A stretch of 64,000 nt of DNA from DASXHZ01 sp036488085 (GCA_036488085.1 DASXHZ010000012.1:1-64000), one strand, 5' to 3'; numbered from the stretch's first letter, positions 33,857 to 42,575 are shown. Notes: generated by a model from the letters alone, not told the origin. A program made the numbers and translations.

Positions 33857-35560
33857 TTGCGGAAATCGATGATCAAGACCTTCCTGGCAGCGAGCATCAT
33901 CGCCACCACCGCCGGCGCGCAGCAACAACTGGCGACGCCGCCGGCCCCCGCTCCTCAGCCGATCCTCGCCGAGCGGATGGAGATCCGCGTCATCAACGTC
34001 GACGTCACGGTCACCGATCGGAAGGGAAACCCCGTCAAAGGACTGACGAAGGACGACTTCGAGCTCTTCGAAAACGGCCAGACCAGACCGATCACGAACT
34101 TCTACGAGGTCAACTCGCCCGTCAAGAGCGGCACCCTCACGATGCCGGGGACCGAGCCCGCCCCTCCGCAGCCGGTCGTCCGCGCCGATGACATCCCCGA
34201 GAACCAGAAGCGCCGCATCATCTTCTACATCGACAACCTGTCGCTGAATCCTTTCAACCGCAACCGCGTCTTCAAGGACATGAAGAAGTTCATCGACGAA
34301 GCGATGCGGCCCGGCGACGAGGGGATGATCGCGACGTACAACCGCAGCATGAAAGTGCGCGTGCCGTTCACGCGCGACAAGATCACGCTCCAGCAGATGC
34401 TCGACGTGATCCTCGGCGAGTCCGCCCTCGGCGTGAACTCGAAGAGCGACCGCCGCCAGGCTGAAGACCAGATCCGCGACGCCACCAGCTACGGCGAGGC
34501 GCTGCAGATCGCCCGCACGTACTCCGACGAGATCCAGCACGATCTCCGCCAGAGCGTCGAGTCGATCAATGCCCTCATGACCACGCTCGCCGGCGTCGAG
34601 GGGAAGAAGATCCTTGTGCTCACCAGCGAAGGCTTCCCGATGCAGCCGGGCCGCGAGATGTTCGCGTTCCTCGAGGACACCGCGAAGGACAAGGGGTGGC
34701 AGAACGGCGGCACGATGCTCGAGGGGTTGTCGTACGAGTCCCACGATCAGATCCAGGCAATCGGACGCGACGCGAACGCGAACGGCATCACGATGTACAC
34801 GATCCACGCGGCCGGCCTCGACGCCTCCAGCAGCGTCAGCGCCGAAAACTCTCACCCGATCTCGTTCACTGTTGCGCAGGCGGCAATCGCGAACACGACC
34901 GACTCGATGCAGATGATGGCCGAGATGACCGGCGGCCTCGCGTCGCTGCAGACGAATGACTTCGCCCGGGCGTTCGACCACATCGAGCGCGATCTCGACT
35001 CGTATTACTCCCTCGGCTACCGCGCCGGCACCGAGCGCGTCGACAGCCAAGTCAACATCCAGGTCCGCCTCAAGAGCAATCCCAACAGGTACACGGTCCG
35101 CTCGCGCCAGACGTTCATCGAGAAGTCGACGTTCGCCGAGATGAACGACCGCGTGGTCGCGAACCTTCTGTACAAGTCGAAGGCGAACACGCTGAAGATC
35201 GAGGCGAAGGCGGGGCAGCCGCGCGTCGCGGACGAGGACACGTTCCGCGTTCCCGTCGAAGTGCAGATCCCGATGGAGTCGCTCACCCTCCTTCCGCAGG
35301 GCGACGAGCGCACCGGCGGGTTCGATCTCTACGTCGTCGTGGCGAACAAGGACGGCGACATGTCGGACGTCGCACGCAAGACCCAGCAGATCCACGTCCC
35401 GAACGCCGACTTCGCGAAGCTCAACGGCAAGTTCTACACGTACGCCATGGAGCTCATCATGGAGCCCGGCCCCGGCAAGATCTCGATCGGCGTCATGGAT
35501 CAGGTGTCGAACGAGACCGGCTTCGCCAGCGTCCCCGTCCTCGTGAAGGATTTGAGATAA
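33857..35560 (+). CDS. VWFA-related secreted protein (acidobacterial type)
   Basis: 567 residues. A signal peptide (MIKTFLAASIIATTAGA) is followed by an N-terminal beta domain with NVDVTVTDRKGNPVKGLTKD then DFELFENGQ, the hallmark of the acidobacterial VWFA-related family. A von Willebrand factor A-like domain follows (~110-370; RRIIFYIDNLSL metal site region, GKKILVLTSEGF), ending in SLGYR and a C-terminal beta domain. Likely extracytoplasmic; function unknown in the family. GGAGG sits 6 nt before TTG 33857, which is why it is chosen over ATG 33869. It reads into truA with overlapping stop/start. Confidence 0.88.
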   Translation: MRKSMIKTFLAASIIATTAGAQQQLATPPAPAPQPILAERMEIRVINVDVTVTDRKGNPVKGLTKDDFELFENGQTRPITNFYEVNSPVKSGTLTMPGTEPAPPQPVVRADDIPENQKRRIIFYIDNLSLNPFNRNRVFKDMKKFIDEAMRPGDEGMIATYNRSMKVRVPFTRDKITLQQMLDVILGESALGVNSKSDRRQAEDQIRDATSYGEALQIARTYSDEIQHDLRQSVESINALMTTLAGVEGKKILVLTSEGFPMQPGREMFAFLEDTAKDKGWQNGGTMLEGLSYESHDQIQAIGRDANANGITMYTIHAAGLDASSSVSAENSHPISFTVAQAAIANTTDSMQMMAEMTGGLASLQTNDFARAFDHIERDLDSYYSLGYRAGTERVDSQVNIQVRLKSNPNRYTVRSRQTFIEKSTFAEMNDRVVANLLYKSKANTLKIEAKAGQPRVADEDTFRVPVEVQIPMESLTLLPQGDERTGGFDLYVVVANKDGDMSDVARKTQQIHVPNADFAKLNGKFYTYAMELIMEPGPGKISIGVMDQVSNETGFASVPVLVKDLR

Positions 35561-36294
35561 GGCTTCTCCTCACCGTCCAGTACCTCGGCACGCGCTACGC
35601 CGGATGGCAGGCGCAGACGAATGCGCTCGCCATCCAGAGCGTGATCGAGGAGGTGCTGGCGAAGATCTACGGCACCACGATCCGGCTCGAGGGGGCGGGG
35701 CGAACGGACTCCGGCGTCCACGCGCTGGCGCAGCGCGCGCATTTTGACGCGCCGTTCGCGATCCCACTGCGTGGCCTCCTCCGGGGGATGAACGACCTCC
35801 TCCCGCGCGACATCCGCATCGAGGCCGCCGAGGAGACCGCGGACGACTTCCACTGCCGCTTCCGCGCGAAGACGAAGACGTACGTCTATCGGATCTGGAA
35901 CGCCGAGGTGATGAACGTGTTCGAGTGGGAAACGAGCGCGCATGTGGCGCAGCCGCTGGACGCGGCGTTGATGCATGACGCGGCGCAGGCGCTGGTCGGA
36001 ACGCATGACTTCAAGGCGTTCACGGTGCTGGCACCCGAGGTGTCGTCGACGACGCGAACGATCCACGAGTGCGCAGTGCGGAGAGCGCAGAGCGCAGAGG
36101 CGAGCGTCGAAATCCGCATCACCGCAGACGGCTTTTTGCGCTTCATGGTGCGGCGAATCGCGGGGTCGCTGATCGAGATCGGACGGGGAAAGATCGGGCC
36201 GGAATCGATCCGTCTGGCGCTCGAACCGAGCTTCGAGGAAGCGCGCTGGACCGCGCCGGCCAAAGGTTTGCTGCTCGAAGAGATTCGGTACTAA
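35557..36294 (+). CDS. truA: tRNA pseudouridine(38-40) synthase, apparently starting at ATA
   Basis: 245 residues. Isomerises U38-40 in tRNA anticodon arms. RLLLTVQYLGTRYAGWQAQ, catalytic Asp51 in GRTDSGVHA, and DGFLRFMVRRIAGSLIEIG are diagnostic. No ATG, GTG or TTG exists in frame upstream of conserved residues; the first canonical start (GTG 35641) would delete them. ATA 35557 overlaps the VWFA stop as ATAA and lies 6 nt after GAAGGA (35545-35550), so an ATA start coupled to the upstream gene fits best. Residues ~171-183 (ECAVRRAQSAEAS) include a half-copy of the type C repeat. Confidence 0.85.
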   Translation: MRLLLTVQYLGTRYAGWQAQTNALAIQSVIEEVLAKIYGTTIRLEGAGRTDSGVHALAQRAHFDAPFAIPLRGLLRGMNDLLPRDIRIEAAEETADDFHCRFRAKTKTYVYRIWNAEVMNVFEWETSAHVAQPLDAALMHDAAQALVGTHDFKAFTVLAPEVSSTTRTIHECAVRRAQSAEASVEIRITADGFLRFMVRRIAGSLIEIGRGKIGPESIRLALEPSFEEARWTAPAKGLLLEEIRY

Positions 36295-36311
36295 CATCCG
36301 CCTGCGCGACG

Positions 36312-37130
36312 ATGATCGACCTCTCCAAGCTCGCCGAACCTGGGTCGATCGAAGAGACCCTTCTCGAGCGCATCGACCTCAAGCGCCTCCCCCGCCACAT
36401 CGCCGTGATCATGGACGGCAACGGCCGCTGGGCGAAGTCGCGCAACCTCCCCCGCGTCGAAGGTCACCGCTCCGGTATCGCCTCGGTGCGCGAGATCGTC
36501 GAGACCGCCGCGCGCCTGGAGCTGAAGGTCATCACGCTCTACGCCTTCAGCGTTGAAAACTGGAAACGCCCGCGCTACGAAGTCGCCACGCTGATGATGC
36601 TCCTGAAGGAGTACCTCCGGAAGGAGCTGGCGACGCTGATGGAGAACGACATCCGCTTCACGCCGATCGGCCGCATCGACGGTCTCGACCCGAGCGTGCA
36701 GCGCGAGTTGAGGTACGCCGAGGAACAGACGGCGAAGAATGGCGGCCTCCTGTTCCAGATCGCGCTCAACTACGGTGGGCGGGCGGAAATCGTCGACACC
36801 GTCAACCGCATCCTGACGTCGCTGCGCGAGCGGGAGATGAGCGACGCGATCATCGACGAAGACTTCTTCGCCGCGCACCTCTACACCGCGAACATCACCG
36901 ACCCCGATCTCCTCATCCGGACCAGCGGAGAGCTGCGTGTGTCGAACTTCCTGCTGTGGCAGATCGCGTATGCCGAGATCCACGTCACGAAGGTGCTGTG
37001 GCCCGACTTCCGGAAGCGCCACCTCTACGAGGCGATCATCGACTTCCAGTCGCGCGAGCGCCGCTACGGCGGCGTCGATCCCGCCGACACGCAAATGTGG
37101 GTGGAAGCGGACGGCAAGTCGCAGGAGTAG
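36312..37130 (+). CDS. uppS: Isoprenyl transferase / undecaprenyl diphosphate synthase
   Basis: 272 residues. Condenses isopentenyl diphosphate to form the C55 lipid carrier of wall and polysaccharide synthesis. HIAVIMDGNGRWAKSRNLPR with catalytic Asp, GHRSGIASVREIV, LYAFSVENWKRP and ISGELRVSNFLLWQIAYAE-type (here TSGELRVSNFLLWQ) motifs are intact. A ~28-residue N-terminal extension precedes the core. It follows truA by 17 nt and abuts cdsA directly, in the common uppS-cdsA-dxr-rseP order. Confidence 0.93.
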   Translation: MIDLSKLAEPGSIEETLLERIDLKRLPRHIAVIMDGNGRWAKSRNLPRVEGHRSGIASVREIVETAARLELKVITLYAFSVENWKRPRYEVATLMMLLKEYLRKELATLMENDIRFTPIGRIDGLDPSVQRELRYAEEQTAKNGGLLFQIALNYGGRAEIVDTVNRILTSLREREMSDAIIDEDFFAAHLYTANITDPDLLIRTSGELRVSNFLLWQIAYAEIHVTKVLWPDFRKRHLYEAIIDFQSRERRYGGVDPADTQMWVEADGKSQE

Positions 37131-37973
37131 ATGAAATACACCCGCGAGCTCACCGCGCTGGTCGCGTCTCCCCTCGCGATCTGGATCATCGGCTGGGGAC
37201 ACCCATTGGTATTCGATGCGACGGTCGCGATCTGCGCGCTGCTCGCGCTCTACGAGTTCCTCATCCTCGGGCGCCGCAAGGGGTTCCACCTCCCGATCAC
37301 GCTCTGCATCCTCGTCGCGATCTTCATTCTCGCCGCGTTCATCCTCGAGCCGATCTCGGTCGAGATGGGCGTCTTCGTGGCGCTGCTGCTGATCCCGGCG
37401 TCGTACGTCTTCTCTAAAGGAAGCGCCACGGAAAGCATCAGCGAGGCGCTGCCGTCGAGCGCCGTGGCGGTAATGGCGACGCTCTACGTCGGCATGCTCG
37501 GCGGCTCGCTCATCCGGATGCGCGGCGACTTCCCGGTCGGGCCGAAGCTCGTCTTCTTTCTCCTCGCCGTCGTCTGGCTCGGCGACGCCGGCGCGTACTA
37601 CACCGGCAGGGCGTTCGGACGGCACAAACTGTCGCCGCGCATCAGCCCGAAGAAGACGGTGGAAGGACTCATCGGCGGGATCGCAACGTCGATCGTCGCC
37701 GCGGTCGTCATCCACTTCACGTTCTTCCACGAGTTCCCGCTGACGCACGCGATCGTGGCAGGGATCATCCTCTCGGCCTCCGGGGTCGTCGGCGATCTCG
37801 CCGAGTCGCTCTGGAAGCGCTCGGCCGCCGTGAAGGACTCCGGCACGCTGATCCCGGGACACGGCGGGTTTCTCGACCGCTTCGACTCGATCTTCTTCAC
37901 CGCGCCGATCCTCTATACGTACTGGTCACTGATCGTGCATCAGTTCCGGACGCTGAATATCATGCAGGGCTGA
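37131..37973 (+). CDS. cdsA: Phosphatidate cytidylyltransferase
   Basis: 280 residues with about eight membrane helices. Makes CDP-diacylglycerol from phosphatidic acid and CTP. The C-terminal signature is clear: KRSAAVKDSGTLIPGHGGFL then DRFDS, matching S-x-x-K-R-x4-K-D-x5-P-G-H-G-G-x2-D-R-x-D. ATG follows the uppS TAG without a gap, with CAGGAG just upstream inside uppS, so translation is coupled. dxr begins 2 nt after its stop. Confidence 0.92.
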   Translation: MKYTRELTALVASPLAIWIIGWGHPLVFDATVAICALLALYEFLILGRRKGFHLPITLCILVAIFILAAFILEPISVEMGVFVALLLIPASYVFSKGSATESISEALPSSAVAVMATLYVGMLGGSLIRMRGDFPVGPKLVFFLLAVVWLGDAGAYYTGRAFGRHKLSPRISPKKTVEGLIGGIATSIVAAVVIHFTFFHEFPLTHAIVAGIILSASGVVGDLAESLWKRSAAVKDSGTLIPGHGGFLDRFDSIFFTAPILYTYWSLIVHQFRTLNIMQG

Positions 37974-37975
37974 CC

Positions 37976-39253
37976 TTGCGCGCAATCTCCATCCTCGGCA
38001 GCACCGGTTCCGTCGGGCGCAGCACGCTCGACGTCGTCGACGCTTTCCCCGACCAGCTCCGCGTCGTTGGCCTCGCGGCGGGCGGCAACATCGAGCTTCT
38101 CGCCGAACAGATCGAGCGTTACCGCCCCGAGCTCGTCTCGGTGCGCACGGCGGACGATGCGCAACGATTGCGGGATAGCCTCGGAGGGGCGGACGCCCTC
38201 GTCCGCCCACGCGGCGAAGCCGCGCCGTCGCGCGGCCGGGCGGACGAGGGCGTCCGCCCCTCCAGGGCTGTCGAGATCGTGCATGGAGAGAGCGGCGCAT
38301 GCGCCGTGGCGTCGATGTCGGGCGCCGACGCCGTCATCGCGGCCATCGTCGGCGCGGCCGGCATCCCGCCGGTCCACGCGGCGCTCTCCGCCGGAAAACG
38401 GGTCGGCATCGCGAATAAGGAAGTCCTCGTCGCCGCCGGCGACGTGATGACCCGCGCCGCCCGCGAGCACGGCGGCGAGATCCTCCCGGTCGACTCCGAG
38501 CACAACGCCGTCCACCAGGCGCTCCGCTGCGGCGACCACAGTGAGGTCCACCGCATCATCCTCACCGCCTCGGGGGGCCCGTTCCTCCACCGCGATCCCG
38601 CCACCTTCAACGACATCTCCATCGAGGCAGCACTCGCACACCCAACGTGGAAGATGGGAAACAAGATCTCGATCGACTCGGCGACGATGATGAACAAGGG
38701 GCTGGAGGTGATCGAGGCGCATCACCTCTTCGACATGCCCGCCGGCCGGATCGACATCCTCATTCACCCGCAGTCGATCGTCCACTCGATGGTGGAGTAC
38801 GTCGACGGCTCGATCGTGGCGCAGCTCTCGACCACCGACATGAAGTTCCCGATCCAATACGCGCTGCTCTACCCGGAGCGCGTGGTCGCGCCGTTCGCGC
38901 GCCTCGACCTCGGGAAGATCCGCAACCTCGAGTTCCTCCCGGTCGATCCGCACCGCTTCCCTGCCGTGGAGCTGGCGTACGCCGCCTGCCGGGCCGGCGG
39001 CTCGATGCCGGCCGTCCTCAACGCCGCCAACGAGATCGCCGTGGAGCGCTTTCTCGGGGGAGAACTTCCGTTCACCGGAATCGTAGAAGTGGTCAGTCGC
39101 GTGCTCGACCGCCACGCCGGAAGCGTCGCCGCCATCGGGAGCGTCGACGACGCCCTCCAGTGGGACGCCTGGGCACGCAATGAAGCGCGCGGAATCGATG
39201 TTGCAAAAACGGCAGAGCACAGTGGGCAGCGCGCAGAGCGCAGAAATGGCTGA
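37976..39253 (+). CDS. dxr: 1-deoxy-D-xylulose 5-phosphate reductoisomerase with palindromic insertions
   Basis: 425 residues, longer than the usual 380-400. Makes MEP in isoprenoid synthesis using NADPH. ISILGSTGSVGRSTLDVV (NADPH site), IANKEVLVAAG, PVDSEHNAVHQAL and SIDSATMMNKGLEVIEAHHL are intact. The extra length is two elements: residues ~70-96 (ADALVRPRGEAAPSRGRADE) from a perfect 26-bp inverted repeat, and the last ~15 residues (TAEHSGQRAERRNG) from a type C element that also supplies the stop. TTG 37976 follows the cdsA stop closely with AGGG upstream. Confidence 0.93.
   Translation: MRAISILGSTGSVGRSTLDVVDAFPDQLRVVGLAAGGNIELLAEQIERYRPELVSVRTADDAQRLRDSLGGADALVRPRGEAAPSRGRADEGVRPSRAVEIVHGESGACAVASMSGADAVIAAIVGAAGIPPVHAALSAGKRVGIANKEVLVAAGDVMTRAAREHGGEILPVDSEHNAVHQALRCGDHSEVHRIILTASGGPFLHRDPATFNDISIEAALAHPTWKMGNKISIDSATMMNKGLEVIEAHHLFDMPAGRIDILIHPQSIVHSMVEYVDGSIVAQLSTTDMKFPIQYALLYPERVVAPFARLDLGKIRNLEFLPVDPHRFPAVELAYAACRAGGSMPAVLNAANEIAVERFLGGELPFTGIVEVVSRVLDRHAGSVAAIGSVDDALQWDAWARNEARGIDVAKTAEHSGQRAERRNG
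38183..38263. repeat. Type F inverted-repeat element inside dxr
   Basis: 38183-38208 and 38238-38263 are perfect 26-bp reverse complements (GGAGGGGCGGACGCCCTCG... / ...CGAGGGCGTCCGCCCCTCC). Each arm is itself partly palindromic (GGACGCCCTCGTCC), and the loop has its own hairpin GCGGCGAAGCCGC. 81 bp = 27 codons, so frame is preserved. Confidence 0.92.
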
Positions 39254-39292
39254 TCTCTCTGCGCACTGCGCTCTGCTCTCTGCGCACTGATC
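39210..39292. repeat. Type C element spanning the dxr stop and the rseP leader
   Basis: CAGAGCACAGTGGGCAGCGC and CAGAGCGCAG units on the left are mirrored by CTGCGCACTGCGCTCTGCTC on the right. The dxr stop (39251-39253) lies in the loop and rseP starts 4 nt after the right arm, so the hairpin could mask rseP initiation. Confidence 0.85.
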
Positions 39293-39296
39293 GCAA

Positions 39297-40616
39297 ATGG
39301 CTATAACCGTCGTCACCAACCTCTTCGCCTTCGTCCTCGTGCTCGGCTTCCTGATCTTTGCGCACGAGGCGGGGCATTTCTTTGTCGCGAAGGCGTTCCG
39401 CGTCCGCGTGCTCGTCTTCTCGTTCGGCTTCGGGCGTCGCCTCTTCGGCTTCCACAAGGGCGACACCGACTACCGGGTCTCGCTCATCCCCCTCGGCGGC
39501 TACGTCCGGATGGCGGGCGACACGCCGGACGAGACCCATCTCGGCGACCCCGCCGAGTTCCTCTCGAAACCGAAGTGGCAACGCTTCCTGATCCTGGTCG
39601 CCGGCCCGGCGATGAACGTCATCATCGCGATCGTCTTCATGGCCGTCATCTCGATGATCGGCACCGAGCTCCTCGTCACGAAGCCGGTCCTCGGCGACAT
39701 CGAGGCGAACATGCCGGCCGCGAGGGCCGGCCTGCACTACGGCGACGTGATCGTCGCGGCGAACGGCGAGGCCATCACCGACTTCGACGACCTCCGGCTC
39801 ATCGTCACCATGCACGCCGGGACGCCGATCCGCATCGACTACCGGCGCAATGGCGTCCTGCACTCCACGATGCTGACCCCCGTCAGCGCGGAGAGCGATT
39901 ACGGACCGATCGGACGCGCAGGCTTCTACCCGCTCATCGACCCGATCGTCGGGCGCGTCAACCCCGGCTCACCCGCCGCGAAGGCCGGCATCCGCACCGG
40001 CGACCGCATCGTCGCCGCGAACGGCAAGCCGGTCTCGCAGCTCCCACAGTTCAGCGACGTCATCGAGGCCGCGAAAGGCGCTCCGATCGCGCTGCAACTC
40101 CAGCGCGGCGCGAGCGTCATAGCGACCACGTTGCCGCGCGTGGCAGGCCTCGACAAGCGCGACCCGTACCGCGGCTTCTACCCGCCGAGCATCGTCCGCA
40201 AGCTCTCGCTCATCCCGGCGCTGCAGGACAGCGTCGATCAGAACTGGAAGATGCTCAAGTACGCCGGCCAGGCCATCGGCCGCATCTTCAAAGCCGAGGG
40301 GAGCGTCAAGGAGTTCAGCGGCCCGATCTCCATCGCCAGGATCTCCGGCGACATGTTCCGGCGCGGCTGGATGGAGCTCGTCGGCCTCATGGCGATGATC
40401 TCGCTCCAACTCGGCGTGATGAACCTCCTCCCCATCCCGATCCTCGACGGCGGCCACATCGCCATCCTCCTCGTCGAAGGCGCCGCGCGCCGCGACCTCT
40501 CGCTGATGGCGAAAGAGCGCATCCAACAACTCGGCTTCGCATTGCTCGCCACGCTCATGATCGTGGTGCTGTACAACGACGTCGTGCAGAACGTGCTGCG
40601 CCTCCACCGCGGTTAG
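39297..40616 (+). CDS. rseP: Site-2 intramembrane protease RseP
   Basis: 439 residues. Cuts anti-sigma factors and signal-peptide remnants within the inner membrane. The zinc site HEAGH (23-27) is in the first helix; a second conserved helix carries NLLPIPILDGGHI with the third zinc ligand Asp. Two PDZ domains (~115-185 and ~195-270) contain the usual VLGDIEANMPAARAGLHYGD and VGRVNPGSPAAKAGIRTGD. Length and topology are normal. It ends the truA-uppS-cdsA-dxr-rseP run. Confidence 0.93.
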   Translation: MAITVVTNLFAFVLVLGFLIFAHEAGHFFVAKAFRVRVLVFSFGFGRRLFGFHKGDTDYRVSLIPLGGYVRMAGDTPDETHLGDPAEFLSKPKWQRFLILVAGPAMNVIIAIVFMAVISMIGTELLVTKPVLGDIEANMPAARAGLHYGDVIVAANGEAITDFDDLRLIVTMHAGTPIRIDYRRNGVLHSTMLTPVSAESDYGPIGRAGFYPLIDPIVGRVNPGSPAAKAGIRTGDRIVAANGKPVSQLPQFSDVIEAAKGAPIALQLQRGASVIATTLPRVAGLDKRDPYRGFYPPSIVRKLSLIPALQDSVDQNWKMLKYAGQAIGRIFKAEGSVKEFSGPISIARISGDMFRRGWMELVGLMAMISLQLGVMNLLPIPILDGGHIAILLVEGAARRDLSLMAKERIQQLGFALLATLMIVVLYNDVVQNVLRLHRG

Positions 40617-40629
40617 GATTCATTACACG

Positions 40630-40893
40630 CGCGTCGTGATCATGACGCGTTACACGTGCAATGCTCCTCGAAGTAGTGTTTGCGCGTCGGCGTTACAGGT
40701 GCAATCAGACCTCGAAACACTATTTCGCCTCGGCGCTACACCTTCAATCACATCTCGCAACACTATTTCGCCTCGGCGCTACACCGTCAACCACATCTCG
40801 CAACACTATTTCGCCGCGGCGCTACACCTTCAATCACCTCTCGAAACACTATTTCGCCGCGGCGCTACACCTTAAAACACATCTCGAAACGGC
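40630..40893. repeat. 43-bp tandem array 1 (about six units)
   Basis: TATTTCG(C)C recurs at 40721, 40764, 40807 and 40850, exactly 43 bp apart, with weaker units near 40634 and 40677. The unit runs TATTTCGCCTCGGCGCTACA then CCTTCAATCACATCTCGCAACAC. As 43 is not a multiple of 3 and there are no unique spacers, it is neither a repeat protein nor a CRISPR array. It contains ~half of the 713-bp gap between the rseP and cinA 3' ends. Confidence 0.85.
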
Positions 40894-40916
40894 GCCGCGC
40901 ACTCGCGATTCACCGC

Positions 40917-41240
40917 TGCGCATAGCTCGACGCAGCGTTGCGGTCATCGAGTGAACGTCCACGCTCCATGCGCAGCAACGTCACGCGCGATGCGCGGACG
41001 CGTGCAGTCGATGCGCAGCACGTCTCGCGTTCTGATGGGATGTGCATCGGCGGTGCGCAGGAACGTCACGAGATCCGAGTAGGCTCGGATCGGTGGTACG
41101 CAGCAATGTCACGAGATGTGAGCGGACTCGCATCGGTGGTGCGCAGCAACATCACGAGATCTGAAGCGACGAGCATCGATGTCGCGCAGCGATGTCACGA
41201 GATCTGCGCGGACGGCGTCGACGGCGCACAACATCGCCGC
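40917..41240. repeat. 43-bp tandem array 2 (about seven diverged units), inverted relative to array 1
   Basis: ATCG(G)(T/C)GGT-type unit starts lie at 41046, 41089, 41132 and 41175, 43 bp apart, with weaker ones near 40960, 41003 and 41218. The unit contains GCGCAGCAACATCACGAGAT. Its reverse complement begins ATCTCGTGACATTGCTGCG, resembling ATCTCGCAACACTATTTCG of array 1, so the two arrays appear to be diverged inverted homologues. 41240-41329 holds nothing I recognise. Confidence 0.75.
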
Positions 41241-41329
41241 ACGCTGCGAGACAATCGTTGCCTCAGCCGGATGAACACGCGTCGTCGTTGCCCGGGTGGG
41301 GCGGCGACGGCTCGCCGCCGTGCCGCGCG

Positions 41330-42553
41330 TCAACGCGGTGCCGTCATCACCTTACGCAACAGGTCGAGAGCCGTCTGCGCCGAGAGCGCGCGGACGATAT
41401 GCCGCGTCGTGCCGCCCCAGAACGCCCTGCGATGCTCGTGTGACGCTGCCGTCGCGACCGCAATGTGTACCGTGCCGACCGGTTTCGCCTCGCTCCCGCC
41501 GCCCGGCCCTGCGATGCCGGTGATGCCGACGCCGTACGTCGTGTCGAAGCGCTCGCGAATACCGCGCGCGAGCGCGATCGCGACCTCCTCCGACACTTCG
41601 CCATGCGCGCGGATCAGCTCCGGGTCGACGCGCGCCAGGTCGACCTTCGCGCGAGCGTCATAGCAGACCGCCCCGCCGATGAAGTACGCCGAGGAGCCGG
41701 CGACATCGGTGATGCGCTGAGCGAGCAGGCCGCCGGTGCACGACTCCGCCGTCGCGACCGTCTCGTGCCGATCGGCGAGCATGCGCCCCACGACCGTCTC
41801 CAGGTTGTCGTTGTCGTAGCCGAAGACGTGATGGCCGAGGAGCGAGAGCATCTCTGCCTCGCGCGCGGCGATCGTCTCGAGCGAGTCGTAGACGAGGTGC
41901 AGCTCGATGCCGCCGGGCGACGCGAGGATCGTAAACGGCTCGTCGCGGTGCGCTCCGTAGTAAGGCTTCAGCTTCTCCTCGACGCCCGACTCCGTCAGCC
42001 CCGCGACTTTCAGCACCCGCCGGTGGCGCGTCACGCCGCCCGCCGCTGCGAGCCACGGCTTGAAGAACGTCTCGAGCATCCACTCCAGCTCGTGCGGCAC
42101 TCCGGGGAACACCCAAACATGCTTCCCGCCGATCTCGAGGTGAAACCCGGGCGCCGTCCCTCGCTCGTTGTAGAGGGTCGTGTGGCCGATGAAGACGTTC
42201 GCCTGCCGCTTGTTGACCTCCGGCATCTTCGTCCCGCGCGCCCGGAACCGCGCCTCGATCGTGTCGATGATCAACTGGTCGACCTGCATCTCGAGCCCGA
42301 ACGCCTCCGCCAACGCCTCGCGCGTGAGGTCATCCTCGGTCGGCCCGAGCCCGCCCGAAGTGATCAGGATGTCGGAGTGCGCAACCGCGAAGTTGATCTC
42401 ATCCACCAGATCCGCAAGCGTGTCGCCGACGATGCTCTTGCGCACCAACGCGACGCCGTAGTTCTCGAGAACGGCGGTGACTTTGAGCGAGTTCGTGTCG
42501 ACGCGCGTCGGCCCAAGCATCTCGGAGCCGACTGCGATGATGGTTGCGTTCAT
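41330..42553 (-). CDS. cinA: CinA family protein / nicotinamide-nucleotide amidohydrolase
   Basis: 407 residues. The N-terminal MoeA/MogA-like domain (~1-170; AVGSEMLGPTRVDTNS, LITSGGLGPTEDDLTREALA) and C-terminal PncC domain (~250-405; TVATAESCTGGLLAQRITDV, VGITGIAGPGGG) are both present. The family salvages NMN by deamidation and has ADP-ribose pyrophosphatase activity. TATCGT lies 8 nt before ATG with no Shine-Dalgarno, suggesting leaderless transcription even though the ABC-F gene ends only 22 nt upstream. Confidence 0.9.
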   Translation of the reverse strand: MNATIIAVGSEMLGPTRVDTNSLKVTAVLENYGVALVRKSIVGDTLADLVDEINFAVAHSDILITSGGLGPTEDDLTREALAEAFGLEMQVDQLIIDTIEARFRARGTKMPEVNKRQANVFIGHTTLYNERGTAPGFHLEIGGKHVWVFPGVPHELEWMLETFFKPWLAAAGGVTRHRRVLKVAGLTESGVEEKLKPYYGAHRDEPFTILASPGGIELHLVYDSLETIAAREAEMLSLLGHHVFGYDNDNLETVVGRMLADRHETVATAESCTGGLLAQRITDVAGSSAYFIGGAVCYDARAKVDLARVDPELIRAHGEVSEEVAIALARGIRERFDTTYGVGITGIAGPGGGSEAKPVGTVHIAVATAASHEHRRAFWGGTTRHIVRALSAQTALDLLRKVMTAPR

Positions 42554-42561
42554 CGCTCACG

Positions 42562-42567
42562 ACGATA
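42562..42567 (-). promoter_or_regulatory. Putative -10 box of cinA
   Basis: TATCGT on the minus strand, 8 nt upstream of the cinA ATG, in a 22-nt gap after the ABC-F gene. No Shine-Dalgarno is seen. Confidence 0.4.
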
Positions 42568-42575
42568 TCGCAACC

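Noticed and set aside
35641..36294. GTG 35641 as the truA start
   Set aside because: It would remove the conserved YAGWQ-containing N-terminal strand, which is encoded in frame just upstream.
40630..41240. Possible CRISPR array
   Set aside because: The full 43-bp period is repeated; there are no unique spacers, no classical repeat palindrome and no cas genes nearby.
40636..41663. Apparent small proteins in the 43-bp arrays
   Set aside because: The period is not a multiple of 3, so a repeat protein cannot be encoded; frames rotate through the units and run into cinA antisense.
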